The notes: generated from the sequence alone by a model not told the origin. 64,000 nucleotides of DNA from Pseudomonas sp. Au-Pse12 (GCF_021341665.1 NZ_JAJTTH010000005.1:372001-436000), one strand, 5' to 3'; positions 22,030-34,435 are shown, numbered from the stretch's first letter. Made by a program: numbers and translations.

Positions 22030-22821
22030 TTATCCGGCCAGCATCGGGTAGGTGAACAGGCCGAAATGCAGTAGGTTGAGACCGAAGTGAGTGGCGATTG
22101 CCGCGCTCAGGCCGCCAAAGCGATAGGCCAGACCGTAGCCGACCCCGGCGATGCTCGCCAGTAGGGTCCATTGCCACCCTGCGCCCAGGTGGACCAGGCC
22201 GAACAGCAGGGCTGCGCATACTAGCGCCAGGTTCTCGCCATGGGGCAGCGCCTTGAAGCGTCGGCTCAGGCCACCCTGGATATAGCCACGGAACAGCGCT
22301 TCCTCCACCAGCGTCACCAGCAGCAGGTTGTTCAGCACCCACAGCCAGGCCTGATCAGGCCATTTGGGGGCCCAGCTGATGATCCCCAGCAGCAGTGCGC
22401 CACCCAGCGCAGCCACTGCGCACAGGGTCAGGGCCACGGCGGTGGCATACAGCGACAGGCGCAATGAGCGCCGCCCGATAATCCACGGGCACACCAGCAG
22501 CAGCCAGAAACCGATCAGCGGCTTGTCTTGGTTCAGGTACATGGAAAACGGCACGGCATCGTCAGTAAAGCGTTGTGGGTCGATGGCCCGGCCATTGTAG
22601 AAGCCAGGCAGCCAGTGCATGGCCAGGGCCAGGGCCAGCACCACGAACAGGCCGTGGCCCAGGTACTGGCCGACCCGGCTGCGTTGCTGGCGCACGGCAA
22701 AGCCGGCACAGAGCAGGAGGAGGATCGAGAGGGCGGCCAGCAGCCCCAGTTGCCCGTAGCTGAGAGCCAGTGCGTAGCCAATAGAAAGGAGTGCCAGATA
22801 CATCCATGGCAAAGCGGTCAT
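22030..22821 (-). CDS. CPBP family intramembrane glutamic endopeptidase
   Basis: A 263-residue integral membrane protein of the CPBP (CAAX protease/Abi-like) family. It shows the signature LVEEALFRGYIQGGLSR (EExxxR), then LLFGLVHLG and HFGLNLLHF, which provide the conserved histidines. About seven hydrophobic segments are visible. The ATG at 22821 (MTALPWMYLALLSIGYALAL) is preferred over an in-frame upstream codon without a ribosome site. It lies between aer and acnA. Its substrate is unknown. Confidence 0.88.
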   Translation of the reverse strand: MTALPWMYLALLSIGYALALSYGQLGLLAALSILLLLCAGFAVRQQRSRVGQYLGHGLFVVLALALAMHWLPGFYNGRAIDPQRFTDDAVPFSMYLNQDKPLIGFWLLLVCPWIIGRRSLRLSLYATAVALTLCAVAALGGALLLGIISWAPKWPDQAWLWVLNNLLLVTLVEEALFRGYIQGGLSRRFKALPHGENLALVCAALLFGLVHLGAGWQWTLLASIAGVGYGLAYRFGGLSAAIATHFGLNLLHFGLFTYPMLAG

Positions 22822-22958
22822 GTGGAATCCTTGTTGCAAAAAAGAAAGGGGTGTTGCAGAGACGTCGTACAGCGCCGGATCTGTAGTCGCTTTTGCGACC
22901 GGCGGGTCAGCCGGCGGGTGGCAAGTATAACCAGCTGAGTTTTGTTCGACAGCCCGAC

Positions 22959-22983
22959 GAAAAACACCGCCCTAAGGCGGTGT
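22959..22983 (-). terminator. Rho-independent terminator of acnA
   Basis: ACACCGCC (22964-22971) and GGCGGTGT (22976-22983) form a stem around CTAA. On the minus strand it is followed by TTTTTCG, 17 bases after the acnA stop. Confidence 0.88.
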
Positions 22984-22999
22984 CTGGTTTCGTTGCGGA

Positions 23000-25741
<2,742 letters not shown>

Positions 25742-25949
25742 TGAATGACTCCTTGTGGCCCGCACGGCTACGGACCTGTGATACGGACAGAGAGTTAACC
25801 TAGCTCTGTTTGGGGCTTATGGCTAATCACTGGACTGCTGGCTCAAGTCCAAGGTTCCGAACTCGGTTATCATGCGCCGGTTTTCGTGACAGGCTTTGCT
25901 ACAGGGCAGGTTTGCGCATCGATTCATCGCCAATTGCCCAGGAGATTCA

Positions 25950-27023
25950 ATGAACACCCTGTTTATCCATTGCCGGCCCGGTTTCGAGGGCGAAGTCTGC
26001 TCCGAGATCGCCGATCACGCCGCCCGGTTGAATGTCGCCGGCTACGCCAAGGCCAAGCCCAGCACCGCCTGCGCCGAGTTCATCTGCACCGAGGATGACG
26101 GCGCCCAGCGCCTGATGCAGGGCCTGCGCTTCTCGGAGCTGATCTTTCCCCGGCAGTGGGCCCGGGGCGGTTTCATCGATTTGCCGGAAACCGACCGCAT
26201 CAGCGTGATCCTGGCCTACCTGGCCAACTTCCCGCAGTGCGGCAGCCTGTGGCTGGAAGTGGTGGATACCAATGACGGCAAGGAACTGTCGAACTTCTGC
26301 AAGAAGTTCGAAGCGCCGCTGCGCAAGGCCCTGAGCGCTGCCGGCAAGCTGGTGGACGATGCCGCCAAGCCGCGCTTGCTGCTGACCTTCAAGAGTGGCC
26401 GTGAGGTCTTTGTCGGCCTGGCGGATGCCGGTAACTCGGCGATGTGGCCCATGGGCATTCCGCGGCTGAAGTTCCCCCGGGAGGCGCCGAGCCGCTCGAC
26501 CCTGAAGCTGGAGGAAGCCTGGCACCATTTCATTCCCCGGGAGCAATGGGATGAGCGCCTGCATGGCGACATGACCGGCGTCGACCTGGGGGCCGCTCCC
26601 GGTGGCTGGACCTGGCAACTGGTCAACCGTGGCATGCTGGTGACCGCTGTCGACAACGGCCCGATGGCCGAAAGCCTGATGGACACCGGCCTGGTGCAGC
26701 ACTTGATGGCGGATGGTTTTACCTACAAGCCCAGGCAGCCGGTGGACTGGATGGTCTGCGACATCGTCGAGAAGCCGGCGCGCAACGCGGCGCTGCTGGA
26801 AACCTGGATTGGCGAGGGGCATTGCCGCGAAGCGGTGGTCAACCTGAAGTTGCCGATGAAGCAGCGTTACGCCGAAGTGAAGCGTTTGCTGGAGCGCATC
26901 GAAGAGGGCTTCAAGGCCCGGGGCATTCGCGTGGCGATTGGCTGCAAGCAGCTGTACCACGACCGCGAGGAAGTCACTTGCCACCTGCGGCGCCTGGACC
27001 AGAAAAAAACCAAATCGGCATAG
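25950..27023 (+). CDS. rlmM: 23S rRNA (cytidine2498-2'-O)-methyltransferase RlmM
   Basis: Methylates C2498 of 23S rRNA. The 357-residue protein has the family length, with an N-terminal THUMP-like part (FIHCRPGFEGEVCSEI, CAEFICTEDDGAQRLM). The C-terminal Rossmann methyltransferase has the SAM motif VDLGAAPGGWTWQL (~210-223) and the catalytic-type lysines of the K-D-K-E set (KLPMKQRY). The ATG at 25950 has a CAGGAGA site upstream. It is divergent from acnA. Confidence 0.96.
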   Translation: MNTLFIHCRPGFEGEVCSEIADHAARLNVAGYAKAKPSTACAEFICTEDDGAQRLMQGLRFSELIFPRQWARGGFIDLPETDRISVILAYLANFPQCGSLWLEVVDTNDGKELSNFCKKFEAPLRKALSAAGKLVDDAAKPRLLLTFKSGREVFVGLADAGNSAMWPMGIPRLKFPREAPSRSTLKLEEAWHHFIPREQWDERLHGDMTGVDLGAAPGGWTWQLVNRGMLVTAVDNGPMAESLMDTGLVQHLMADGFTYKPRQPVDWMVCDIVEKPARNAALLETWIGEGHCREAVVNLKLPMKQRYAEVKRLLERIEEGFKARGIRVAIGCKQLYHDREEVTCHLRRLDQKKTKSA

Positions 27024-27045
27024 CGATCGAAACACCGCGCGATTC

Positions 27046-27077
27046 CCTGCAGGAGCTGGCAAGCCAGTTCCTGCAGG
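27046..27077. repeat. Intergenic inverted repeat (REP-like) between rlmM and tusA
   Basis: The arms 27046-27060 and 27063-27077 are 15 bases each, complementary apart from one G-T pair, around AA. The core cctgcaggagctggc resembles the common P. fluorescens REP family ('tgtaggagctggc…gccagc'). It begins 22 bases after the rlmM stop and may protect or end its mRNA. Confidence 0.65.
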
Positions 27078-27160
27078 ACGGTGGGGACGTTATAGCGACG
27101 GCAACAGATGAACCGATGGCGGCGTTGCGCGACAATGCCGGCCAGTTTCAGGAGTGATTC

Positions 27161-27412
27161 ATGAGTCAGATTATCGATACGCCGGTTGACGGCACCCTCG
27201 ACGCCACCGGCCTCAACTGCCCGGAGCCGGTCATGATGCTGCACCAGCACATTCGCGACTTGGCGCCGGGCGGCCTGTTGAAGGTGATTGCCACCGACCC
27301 CTCCACCCGCCGCGACATTCCCAAGTTTTGCGTGTTTCTCGACCATGAACTGGTGGCGCAGCAGGAAGAGGCGGGCACCTACCTCTACTGGATTCGCAAG
27401 AAGCTCGATTAA
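27161..27412 (+). CDS. tusA: Sulfurtransferase TusA (SirA-like)
   Basis: An 83-residue sulphur carrier that relays persulphide sulphur for tRNA thiolation and related pathways. It has the family's CPEP motif with the catalytic cysteine in DATGLNCPEPVMMLH (~C19), followed by DPSTRRDIPKFCVFLDHEL. The ATG at 27161 has a GGAG site at 27151-27154. Its stop overlaps the convergent MATE gene stop by four bases. Confidence 0.95.
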   Translation: MSQIIDTPVDGTLDATGLNCPEPVMMLHQHIRDLAPGGLLKVIATDPSTRRDIPKFCVFLDHELVAQQEEAGTYLYWIRKKLD

Positions 27413-28818
27413 CTCGCCGCGCGGCTGGTGCGGATCTGCTTGCGCGCGCTGCGGGTCAGGCGGATCGACAGCATCAGCGCCGCGCAGCTCAAGCCGACAA
27501 TCAGGCCTTCCCACAGGCCGCTCGGGCCGCGCGCAGGGCCGAACCAGTCGGTCAGGCCCAGGGCGTAACCCACTGGCAAGCCAATTCCCCAGTAGGCGAA
27601 CAGGGTCAGGATCATGGTCACCCGGGTGTCCTGATAGCCGCGCAGCGCGCCGGCTGCCGTGACCTGGATGCCGTCGGAAAACTGGAACAGCGCCGCATAC
27701 ACGATCAGCATCGACGCCACCTGGATCACCATCGGGTCGGTGGTATAGATGGTGGCGATGGGCTCGCGCAGGAAGAACATCAGGCTCGCCGAGAGGCAGG
27801 CGTAGGCCAGTGCCGTGGCCATGCCGACGCCGGCACTGAAGCGCGCATTGCGCGGTTGCTGGCGGCCCAGGGCCTGGCCGACCCGCACGGTCACCGCCAT
27901 GGCCAGGGAGTAGGGAATCATGAACATCAGGGCGCTGACGTTGAGGGCGATCTGGTGCCCGGCCACCACCGTGGCCCCCAGGCTGCCGATCAACAGGGCG
28001 ATGACCGCGAAGATGCTCGATTCGGCGAACACCGCGATGCCAATCGGCAGGCCGATGCCCAGCAAGCGCCCGATCATCGCCCCTTGCGGCCAGTCGAAGC
28101 GGCTGAACAACTGGATCTTGCGGTAGGCCGGCGCCCAGCGAATCCACGCGGCCATGCCCAGCATCATGGCCCACATCACGATGGCCGTGGCCCAGCCGCA
28201 GCCGACGCCGCCCATGGCCGGCACGCCGAAGTGGCCATAGATGAAGATGTAGTTGATGGGAATGTTCAGGGCCAGGCCACCCAGGCCTATGACCATGCTC
28301 GGTACCGTGCGGCCCAGGCCATCGCTCAAGCAGCGCAGCACGTAATAGAGCGCCACCGCCGGCAGGCCACTGGCAATCCCGTGCAGGTAGCCCATGCAGG
28401 GCTTGATCAGTTCCGGGTCGACCTTCATCAGGTGCAGCACCGGCTCGGCGCAGATCAGTATCAGCAAGGCGCAGATCCCGGCCACCACGGCCAGCCACAG
28501 CGCCTGGCGCACCAGCGGACCGATCTCCTGCAGTTTGCCGGCGCCGAAGCGCTGCGCCACCTTGGGCGTCGTGGCCAGCAGGGTGCCGGTCATCAGTAGG
28601 AACACCGGAATCCAGATCGAGTTGCCCAGCGCCACCGCCGCCAGGTCTCGCGGGCCGACCCGGCCGGCCATGACCGCATCGACAAAGCCCATGGCGGTGG
28701 TTGCCACCTGGGCAATCATGATGGGCATCGCCAGCACCAGCAGGTCGTACAGCTCGCGGCCGACCCGGGCAGGGCGGCTGGTGGTCGTGGCGGCGGGGGA
28801 GTGGTTCACGGAATTCAC
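27409..28818 (-). CDS. MATE family multidrug efflux transporter (NorM/PmpM type)
   Basis: A cation-coupled drug/H+ or Na+ antiporter in the inner membrane. About twelve hydrophobic segments are visible, starting at LYDLLVLAMPIMIAQVATTAMGFVDAVMAG, the conserved first MATE helix, with repeated-half features such as GAGKLQEIGPLVRQAL and VRVGQALGRQQPRNAR. The start is uncertain: the frame is open well upstream, and I place it at the GTG at 28818 (469 residues). A GTG at 28809 is equally possible. It is closest in pattern to the P. aeruginosa NorM homologue PmpM. Confidence 0.92.
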   Translation of the reverse strand: MNSVNHSPAATTTSRPARVGRELYDLLVLAMPIMIAQVATTAMGFVDAVMAGRVGPRDLAAVALGNSIWIPVFLLMTGTLLATTPKVAQRFGAGKLQEIGPLVRQALWLAVVAGICALLILICAEPVLHLMKVDPELIKPCMGYLHGIASGLPAVALYYVLRCLSDGLGRTVPSMVIGLGGLALNIPINYIFIYGHFGVPAMGGVGCGWATAIVMWAMMLGMAAWIRWAPAYRKIQLFSRFDWPQGAMIGRLLGIGLPIGIAVFAESSIFAVIALLIGSLGATVVAGHQIALNVSALMFMIPYSLAMAVTVRVGQALGRQQPRNARFSAGVGMATALAYACLSASLMFFLREPIATIYTTDPMVIQVASMLIVYAALFQFSDGIQVTAAGALRGYQDTRVTMILTLFAYWGIGLPVGYALGLTDWFGPARGPSGLWEGLIVGLSCAALMLSIRLTRSARKQIRTSRAAS

Positions 28819-29008
28819 GGGGCGTTGCGTCCATAGGTGGTGTTGCGCAGGACGCGACAGTCTACGCGCTGACACCCCGGTCAGGAAAAAATCCAGTGTT
28901 GTCGATTTGTAATCGACGGGGCCGGTGAAAATGCCCGGTCGCGCGCATGCCGTGCTGGCTCGCCCTGTCATCTGCGCCTACACTGCGGCTCCGCAAGAGG
29001 AGCCTGCC

Positions 29009-30151
29009 ATGTTGATTGTTGCCGACGAAAATATCCCCCTGATCGAAGAGTTCTTTGCCGGTTTCGGCGAGATCCGACGCTTCCCCGGGCGTGCCATCGA
29101 TCGGGCGACCGTGGCGCAGGCGGATGTGTTGCTGGTGCGCTCGGTGACTCAGGTCGACCGCCAGTTGCTCGACGGCAGCCCGGTGCGGTTTGTCGGCACC
29201 TGCACCATCGGCACCGATCACCTGGACCTGGACTACTTCCAGCAGGCCGGAATCACCTGGTCCAGTGCGCCAGGGTGCAATGCCCGGGGCGTCGTGGACT
29301 ATGTGCTGGGCAGCCTGCTGACCCTGGCCGAGATCGAAGGCGTGGACCTGGCGCAGCGTTGCTACGGCGTGGTCGGTGCCGGCGAGGTGGGTGGGCGCCT
29401 GATCAAGGTGCTGCGCGGCCTGGGCTGGAACGTGCTGGTCTGCGATCCGCAGCGGCAGGCGGTGGAGGGCGGTGATTACGTCAGCCTGGAGCAGTTGCTG
29501 GAACGTTGCGATGTCATCAGCCTGCACACGCCGCTGACCAGAGCTGGGGAGCATGCCACCTGGCACCTGCTGGATCGGCAGCGGCTGAACCAGCTCCGGC
29601 ACGGCACCTGGCTGATCAACGCGGCCCGTGGCCCGGTGGTGGACAACCAGGCCCTGCGTGAAGTGCTGCGCCAGCGCGAAGACCTGCAGGCGGTGCTGGA
29701 TGTCTGGGAGGAGGAGCCGACGGTGGACGGCGCTCTGGCGGATCTTTGCGTACTGGCGACGCCGCATATCGCCGGTTACAGCCTGGACGGCAAGCAGCGC
29801 GGTACGGCACAGATCTACCAGGCCTATTGCCGCTTCCTCGGGCAGGCCGAACAGGTCAGCCTGTCGGCCTTGCTGCCGGCGCCCTGGGTGCCGCAGGTCA
29901 ACCTGAATGCCAATGCGGATCCGGCCTGGGCCCTGGCGATGATCTGCCGGGCGGTCTACGACCCGCGCCGCGACGATGCGGACTTTCGCCGTAGCCTGTC
30001 GGACGATGTCGACAAGCAACGCAGTGCCTTCGATGGTCTGCGCAAGCATTATCCGGAGCGCCGCGAGATCGAAGGCCTGCAAGTGCGAATCCAGGGCGAG
30101 TCGGCGGCCTTGAGCCAGATTGTCCAGGCCTTGGGCGCCAGGGAAGTCTGA
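29009..30151 (+). CDS. pdxB: 4-phosphoerythronate dehydrogenase
   Basis: Second step of de novo pyridoxal phosphate synthesis, oxidising 4-phosphoerythronate with NAD+. The 380-residue product has the exact PdxB length. It belongs to the D-2-hydroxyacid dehydrogenase family: the NAD fold GVVGAGEVGGRLIKVLRGLGWNV, then SLHTPLT, NAARGPVVDN, DVWEEEP and TPHIAGYSLDGK (catalytic His). The C-terminal PdxB dimerisation domain follows. The ATG at 29009 has an AAGAGGA site at 28995-29001. Confidence 0.97.
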   Translation: MLIVADENIPLIEEFFAGFGEIRRFPGRAIDRATVAQADVLLVRSVTQVDRQLLDGSPVRFVGTCTIGTDHLDLDYFQQAGITWSSAPGCNARGVVDYVLGSLLTLAEIEGVDLAQRCYGVVGAGEVGGRLIKVLRGLGWNVLVCDPQRQAVEGGDYVSLEQLLERCDVISLHTPLTRAGEHATWHLLDRQRLNQLRHGTWLINAARGPVVDNQALREVLRQREDLQAVLDVWEEEPTVDGALADLCVLATPHIAGYSLDGKQRGTAQIYQAYCRFLGQAEQVSLSALLPAPWVPQVNLNANADPAWALAMICRAVYDPRRDDADFRRSLSDDVDKQRSAFDGLRKHYPERREIEGLQVRIQGESAALSQIVQALGAREV

Positions 30152-30180
30152 GCCTGTTCGCCGTATACGAATGGCGCGGA

Positions 30181-30205
30181 TAAAAAACCCGGCCGCAAGG
30201 CCGGG
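30181..30205 (-). terminator. Rho-independent terminator (small gene at 30229, possibly also pdxB)
   Basis: CCCGGCC (30188-30194) and GGCCGGG (30199-30205) form a stem around GCAA. On the minus strand it is followed by TTTTTTA. It lies between the convergent ends of pdxB and the small gene. Confidence 0.85.
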
Positions 30206-30228
30206 TCAAGAGGACGTGAGGCTATGTG

Positions 30229-30408
30229 TCAATCTTGCCGAGCAGGCTTGACCAGTCGCTTTTCCAGTTCGCGGCAGGCGTTCTGGATCATGTCTTCAGT
30301 AATAGGTACTTCGCGACCCTGAGCGTCGATGATGGCACACCCCAGAGACTGGTTTGGCTGGGTACGGATTACTTGAATCTTGTCATTGCTGCTGTGTTGC
30401 AAGGACAT
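30229..30408 (-). CDS. Small conserved Pseudomonas protein PA1571-like
   Basis: A 59-residue cytoplasmic protein of unknown function. I recall very similar short proteins in other Pseudomonas (MSLQHSSNDKIQVIRTQPNQS…). It has a beta-rich first half (KIQVIRTQPNQSLGCAIIDAQGREVPI) and a C-terminal helix (MIQNACRELEKRLV). The ATG at 30408 has an AGGAGA site at 30416-30421, and the gene ends before a strong terminator, both supporting a real gene. No catalytic motif is visible. Confidence 0.82.
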   Translation of the reverse strand: MSLQHSSNDKIQVIRTQPNQSLGCAIIDAQGREVPITEDMIQNACRELEKRLVKPARQD

Positions 30409-30676
30409 GGCCTGTCTCCTCATCAGGTTGTGTGCTTACTCTAGAATGACCGGGTGACCAAGCTGTTACAGAGCGCCGCGAGGGCTGGCCCGGCCACTTC
30501 ACTCCAACAGAAATGCCCGGAGAGTGCCAGCGACGGATTAGATCGATAATCTCTAGGCGCTAGTGTCAGCGGTCATAATCAACCTGACTCATTGTGATTT
30601 AGCAAAGTTCCTGCGAATTCATCTCGTTGCCGCCGCTGCAGCGAACGGCTCGCCGGTGCGTCAATGGATGAACTGC

Positions 30677-32437
30677 ATGCTTTCTTCTCGTCACCGCCGG
30701 GCGCTGCATCTGGCCAGCCGCTTTGTCGCTCCCTACCGCTGGCAGGCGCTGGGCGCCTTGCTGGCACTGATCATCACTGCCGGCATTACCTTGTCCATGG
30801 GCCAGGGCATCCGCCTGTTGGTGGATCAAGGGTTCATGACTCAATCCCCCCATCTGCTGAACCAGTCCATCGGTCTGTTTCTGCTGCTGGTTCTGGCGCT
30901 GGCGGTGGGCACGTTCGTGCGCTTCTACCTGGTGTCGTGGATTGGCGAGCGATGCGTGGCGGACATCCGGCGCCAGGTGTTCAATCACCTGATCTACCTG
31001 CATCCCGGGTTCTATGAAAACAACCGCAGTTCGGAAATCCAGTCGCGGTTGACCGCGGACACCACCTTGTTGCAGTCGGTGATCGGTTCTTCGCTGTCGC
31101 TGTTTTTGCGTAATGCGCTGATGGTGCTCGGCGGCATCATTTTGCTGTTCATCACCAACCCCAAGCTCACCAGCATCGTGGTCATCGCCTTGCCACTGGT
31201 GCTGGCGCCGATCCTGATCTTCGGCCGGCGGGTACGCAGCCTGTCACGCCTGAGCCAGGACCGGATCGCCGATGTCGGCAGCTATGTCTCGGAAACCCTC
31301 GGCCAGATCAAGACGGTCCAGGCCTACAACCATCAACCCCAGGATGAACAGCGCTTTGCCGTGACCGTGGAGCAGGCGTTCGAGACGGCGCGCAAGCGGA
31401 TCGTCCAGCGCGCCTGGCTGATCACCCTGGTGATTGTCCTGGTGCTCGGCGCGGTGGGCGTGATGCTCTGGGTCGGTGGCATGGATGTGATTGCCGGGCG
31501 CATCTCCGGCGGCGAGCTGGCGGCATTCGTCTTCTACAGCCTGATCGTGGGGAGCGCCTTTGGCACCTTGAGTGAAGTGATCGGCGAGTTGCAACGCGCC
31601 GCCGGTGCAGCAGAGCGGATTGCTGAATTGCTGCGCGCAGACAACATCATCCAGCCGCCCGACAGCGGGCTGGTGACCCTGCCGGCGCGGGTACGCGGCG
31701 ATCTGGAACTGGACAGCCTGCGGTTTTCCTATCCCTCGCGCCCCGACCGTTATGCAGTCGATGGCCTGAGCCTGAATATCCAGGCCGGGGAAACGCTGGC
31801 CTTGGTGGGGCCGTCGGGCGCCGGTAAATCCACCCTTTATGATCTGTTGCTGCGCTTCTACGACCCGCAGCAGGGGCGAATCCTGCTCGATGGCGTGCCC
31901 TTGACCCAGCTCGACCCGCTGGACCTGCGCCGCTGCTTCGCCCTGGTTTCGCAAAGCCCGGCGCTGTTCTACGGCAGCATTGAAGAGAACATTCGCTACG
32001 GCAATCCCCAGGCGACCCTGGCCCAGGTGCAGGAGGCAGCGAAGATCGCCTATGCCCACGAGTTCATCGAGCAGATGCCCGAGGGTTACCAGACTCACCT
32101 GGGAGACGCCGGGCTCGGCCTTTCCGGCGGCCAGCGCCAGCGCCTGGCGATTGCCCGGGCGTTGCTGGTGGACGCGCCGATCCTGCTGCTGGACGAAGCC
32201 ACCAGTGCCCTGGATGCGCAAAGCGAGCACCTGATCCAGCAGGCCTTGCCCAGCCTGATGAAGAACCGCACCACTCTGGTGATTGCCCATCGCCTGGCCA
32301 CGGTGAAGAACGCCGACCGCATTGCGGTCATGGACCAGGGCAGGTTGGTCGCGGTGGGCACTCACCAGCAACTGATCGCGAGCAATCCTTTGTATGCGCG
32401 CCTGGCGGCCCTGCAATTCAGCGATGGCTACAACTGA
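30677..32437 (+). CDS. ABC transporter, fused permease and ATP-binding protein (MsbA-like exporter)
   Basis: A half-transporter of the lipid/drug exporter type. The 586-residue product has six predicted membrane helices in the first ~310 residues. The nucleotide-binding domain carries Walker A GPSGAGKST, the signature LGLSGGQRQRLAIARALL, Walker B ILLLDEATSALD and the H-loop LVIAHRLATVKNADRIAVMDQG. I choose the ATG at 30677 (MLSSRHRRALHLASRF) because it matches homologues; the frame is open upstream to 30563 without a ribosome site, and an ATG at 30668 is also possible. Its substrate is unknown. Confidence 0.92.
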   Translation: MLSSRHRRALHLASRFVAPYRWQALGALLALIITAGITLSMGQGIRLLVDQGFMTQSPHLLNQSIGLFLLLVLALAVGTFVRFYLVSWIGERCVADIRRQVFNHLIYLHPGFYENNRSSEIQSRLTADTTLLQSVIGSSLSLFLRNALMVLGGIILLFITNPKLTSIVVIALPLVLAPILIFGRRVRSLSRLSQDRIADVGSYVSETLGQIKTVQAYNHQPQDEQRFAVTVEQAFETARKRIVQRAWLITLVIVLVLGAVGVMLWVGGMDVIAGRISGGELAAFVFYSLIVGSAFGTLSEVIGELQRAAGAAERIAELLRADNIIQPPDSGLVTLPARVRGDLELDSLRFSYPSRPDRYAVDGLSLNIQAGETLALVGPSGAGKSTLYDLLLRFYDPQQGRILLDGVPLTQLDPLDLRRCFALVSQSPALFYGSIEENIRYGNPQATLAQVQEAAKIAYAHEFIEQMPEGYQTHLGDAGLGLSGGQRQRLAIARALLVDAPILLLDEATSALDAQSEHLIQQALPSLMKNRTTLVIAHRLATVKNADRIAVMDQGRLVAVGTHQQLIASNPLYARLAALQFSDGYN

Positions 32438-32460
32438 GGGCAGGCCGTTGGGGGGAAGAC

Positions 32461-32492
32461 GAAAACGCCCGCATCGCTGCGGGCATTTTTTG
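32461..32492. terminator. Rho-independent terminator after the ABC exporter
   Basis: GCCCGCA (32467-32473) and TGCGGGC (32478-32484) form a stem around TCGC, followed by ATTTTTT. It lies between convergent genes and has a shorter T-run on the minus strand too. Confidence 0.9.
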
Positions 32493-32506
32493 TCGTGGGG
32501 CGGTAG

Positions 32507-34435
32507 TTACTGGTCGTCGAAATAACGCTCGTGCCAGTCCACCAGGGGCTGCGGCGAGTTGAGTTTCTGGCCGTAGATCACCGAGTAGGACAGGACGTTC
32601 TGTACGTACTGGCGGGTTTCATCGAAAGGAATGCTTTCCACCCAGACATCGAAACTCAGGTGGTCGGCGCCCTTGAGCCACTGGCGCACCCGTCCGGGGC
32701 CGGCGTTGTAGGCGGCAGAGGCCAGTACCCGGTTGCCGTTGAACTGGCTGTGGACCTGGCTCAGGTAAGCGGCGCCCAGCTGGATGTTCTTGTCCGGGTC
32801 CAGCACTTGCTGGGGCGAGGCCAGGGGAATGCTGAACTTGCGCGCGGTTTCCTTGGCGGTGCCGGGCATCAGTTGCATCAGGCCACTGGCGCCGACGCCG
32901 GAGCGAGCGTCGTCCATGAAGGCGCTTTCCTGGCGGGTAATGGCGAACACCCAGCTGGAGTGCAGGCCGCGAACCTTGGCTTCACGCACCAGGGTGTCGC
33001 GGTGGGCCATCGGGAAGCGGATGTCCAGATCGTCCCAGTACTGGGCCTGGCTGATGGTGCGAATGGCCGGGAAATACCATTTCAGGTCATAGGCCAGCTT
33101 GGCCTGGGCGACCATTTCATCACGGTTGAAATGCCGGCTGACGTGGTACCACTCGCGGCGACCGTCGACGATCTGCCCGCGAGCGTGCAGTTCCAGGGCG
33201 CGGCGTACCCCCGGGGTATTGCGGACCTTGTTGATGAGGGCTTGGCTGAGCATCAGTGGCTGGTTGTTCAGCTGGTAGGGCGCCTTCGCGTGGTCGGCGG
33301 CGAGGAAGCCATAGAAGTCCCGCTCCCGGGCCAGGCCCTTGAACAATGCCTGTGCCTGTGGGTTCTTCGGTTCGGCCAGCTCCAGGCTGCGCGCCTGCCA
33401 GTAGCGCCAGCGGTTGGTAGTCGCCAGGTCCTGGGGCAGCTTGCGGGTCAGCTGGTAGGCGTCTTCCCAGCGCGCCAGGCGCAGCAGCAGGCGCAGGCGC
33501 CATTCGGACACGGTGTTGTCCCGCAGTTCGGGATCGTACTTGGTCATCACGTCCAGGGCGCGGCTGTCGAAGCGCCGGGCCAGGGTCAGGCCGATCTCGC
33601 GGGCAATCGCCACTTTTTCGTCACGGGAGAAGTGCATGCTGCTGGCATAGCCATCCAGCAGGGCCATGGCCTTGTCCGGATCCTGGCGGGCCAGGCGGCG
33701 CAGGCCCAGGCCGACCACGTCGGACATGGCCTCGTCGGCAGGCTGGAAGCGCGAGGGCTGGCTCAGCAGCTCGGGCTTTTGCGCCACATCGACCAGCAAG
33801 CGACCCTGAGGCGCCAGGGTGCTCATGCTCTTCACCAGGCTGTTGGCCAGCGGATAATTACGCGCTTCGGCGGCCAGCTTGGCCCGCTGCCAGCGTTTCT
33901 GTTCGGTCAACTGGCCTTCGGCGGCCCACTGGGCGAACAACGCGTCGCAGGCAGCAGGTTGGGATTTGCCGGTCAGCCAGAGTTTTTCGGTCGCGGCGTA
34001 GCCTTCGGCCTTGAGGTTGTGCCCCAGTTGGTACTGGCCATTGAGGCAGTCCAGCTCGGTGAAATTGAGTTTCGGGTCGTAGTACTTGGTGAAGGTCGCC
34101 CAATCGCCACGTTCGGCCAGCCAGCGCAACCAGCGCAGTTTCATCCAGTTGGCCTGGGGCAGGTCGCCATGTTCAGCGAGAAATTTCTCGATCTCGGCGT
34201 TGCTGGCGGACTTCAGGCGAGCGGTGAGCTCGTCATAGGCCAGGTAGGGTTCCAGCGGGTAGTCGCGTAGCGCATCGGCATAACGGAAGTAGGGGCCGGA
34301 ATCGCCCTTGGCCAGGGCGCGCTTGGCTTCATCGTAGTACTGGCGTTGCTGGGTCAGGTCCGCCGCCAGGGCGGATTGGGCGGCAGTGGCGGAAAGGAGC
34401 AGACAGGATAAAAGGCTGAAAAGGCGACTGCGCAT
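32507..34435 (-). CDS. slt: Soluble lytic murein transglycosylase
   Basis: A periplasmic enzyme that cleaves peptidoglycan glycan strands to 1,6-anhydro products. The 642-residue protein starts with a signal peptide (MRSRLFSLLSCLLLSATAAQSALA). A long alpha-helical superhelical (U-shaped) domain with many TPR-like helices follows. The C-terminal GEWL-like catalytic domain has ITRQESAFMDDARSGVGASGLMQLMPGTAKE (catalytic Glu ~492) and AYNAGPGRVRQW. The ATG at 34435 gives the normal Slt length. The products feed recycling enzymes such as NagZ at 50.7 kb. Confidence 0.96.
   Translation of the reverse strand: MRSRLFSLLSCLLLSATAAQSALAADLTQQRQYYDEAKRALAKGDSGPYFRYADALRDYPLEPYLAYDELTARLKSASNAEIEKFLAEHGDLPQANWMKLRWLRWLAERGDWATFTKYYDPKLNFTELDCLNGQYQLGHNLKAEGYAATEKLWLTGKSQPAACDALFAQWAAEGQLTEQKRWQRAKLAAEARNYPLANSLVKSMSTLAPQGRLLVDVAQKPELLSQPSRFQPADEAMSDVVGLGLRRLARQDPDKAMALLDGYASSMHFSRDEKVAIAREIGLTLARRFDSRALDVMTKYDPELRDNTVSEWRLRLLLRLARWEDAYQLTRKLPQDLATTNRWRYWQARSLELAEPKNPQAQALFKGLARERDFYGFLAADHAKAPYQLNNQPLMLSQALINKVRNTPGVRRALELHARGQIVDGRREWYHVSRHFNRDEMVAQAKLAYDLKWYFPAIRTISQAQYWDDLDIRFPMAHRDTLVREAKVRGLHSSWVFAITRQESAFMDDARSGVGASGLMQLMPGTAKETARKFSIPLASPQQVLDPDKNIQLGAAYLSQVHSQFNGNRVLASAAYNAGPGRVRQWLKGADHLSFDVWVESIPFDETRQYVQNVLSYSVIYGQKLNSPQPLVDWHERYFDDQ

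Noticed and set aside
22881..22920. GTCGC-TTTT-GCGAC and CCGGC…GCCGG hairpins between the CPBP gene and acnA as a RegA-like site
   Set aside because: The half-sites are inside-out relative to the RegA pattern; more likely a degenerate REP-type repeat.
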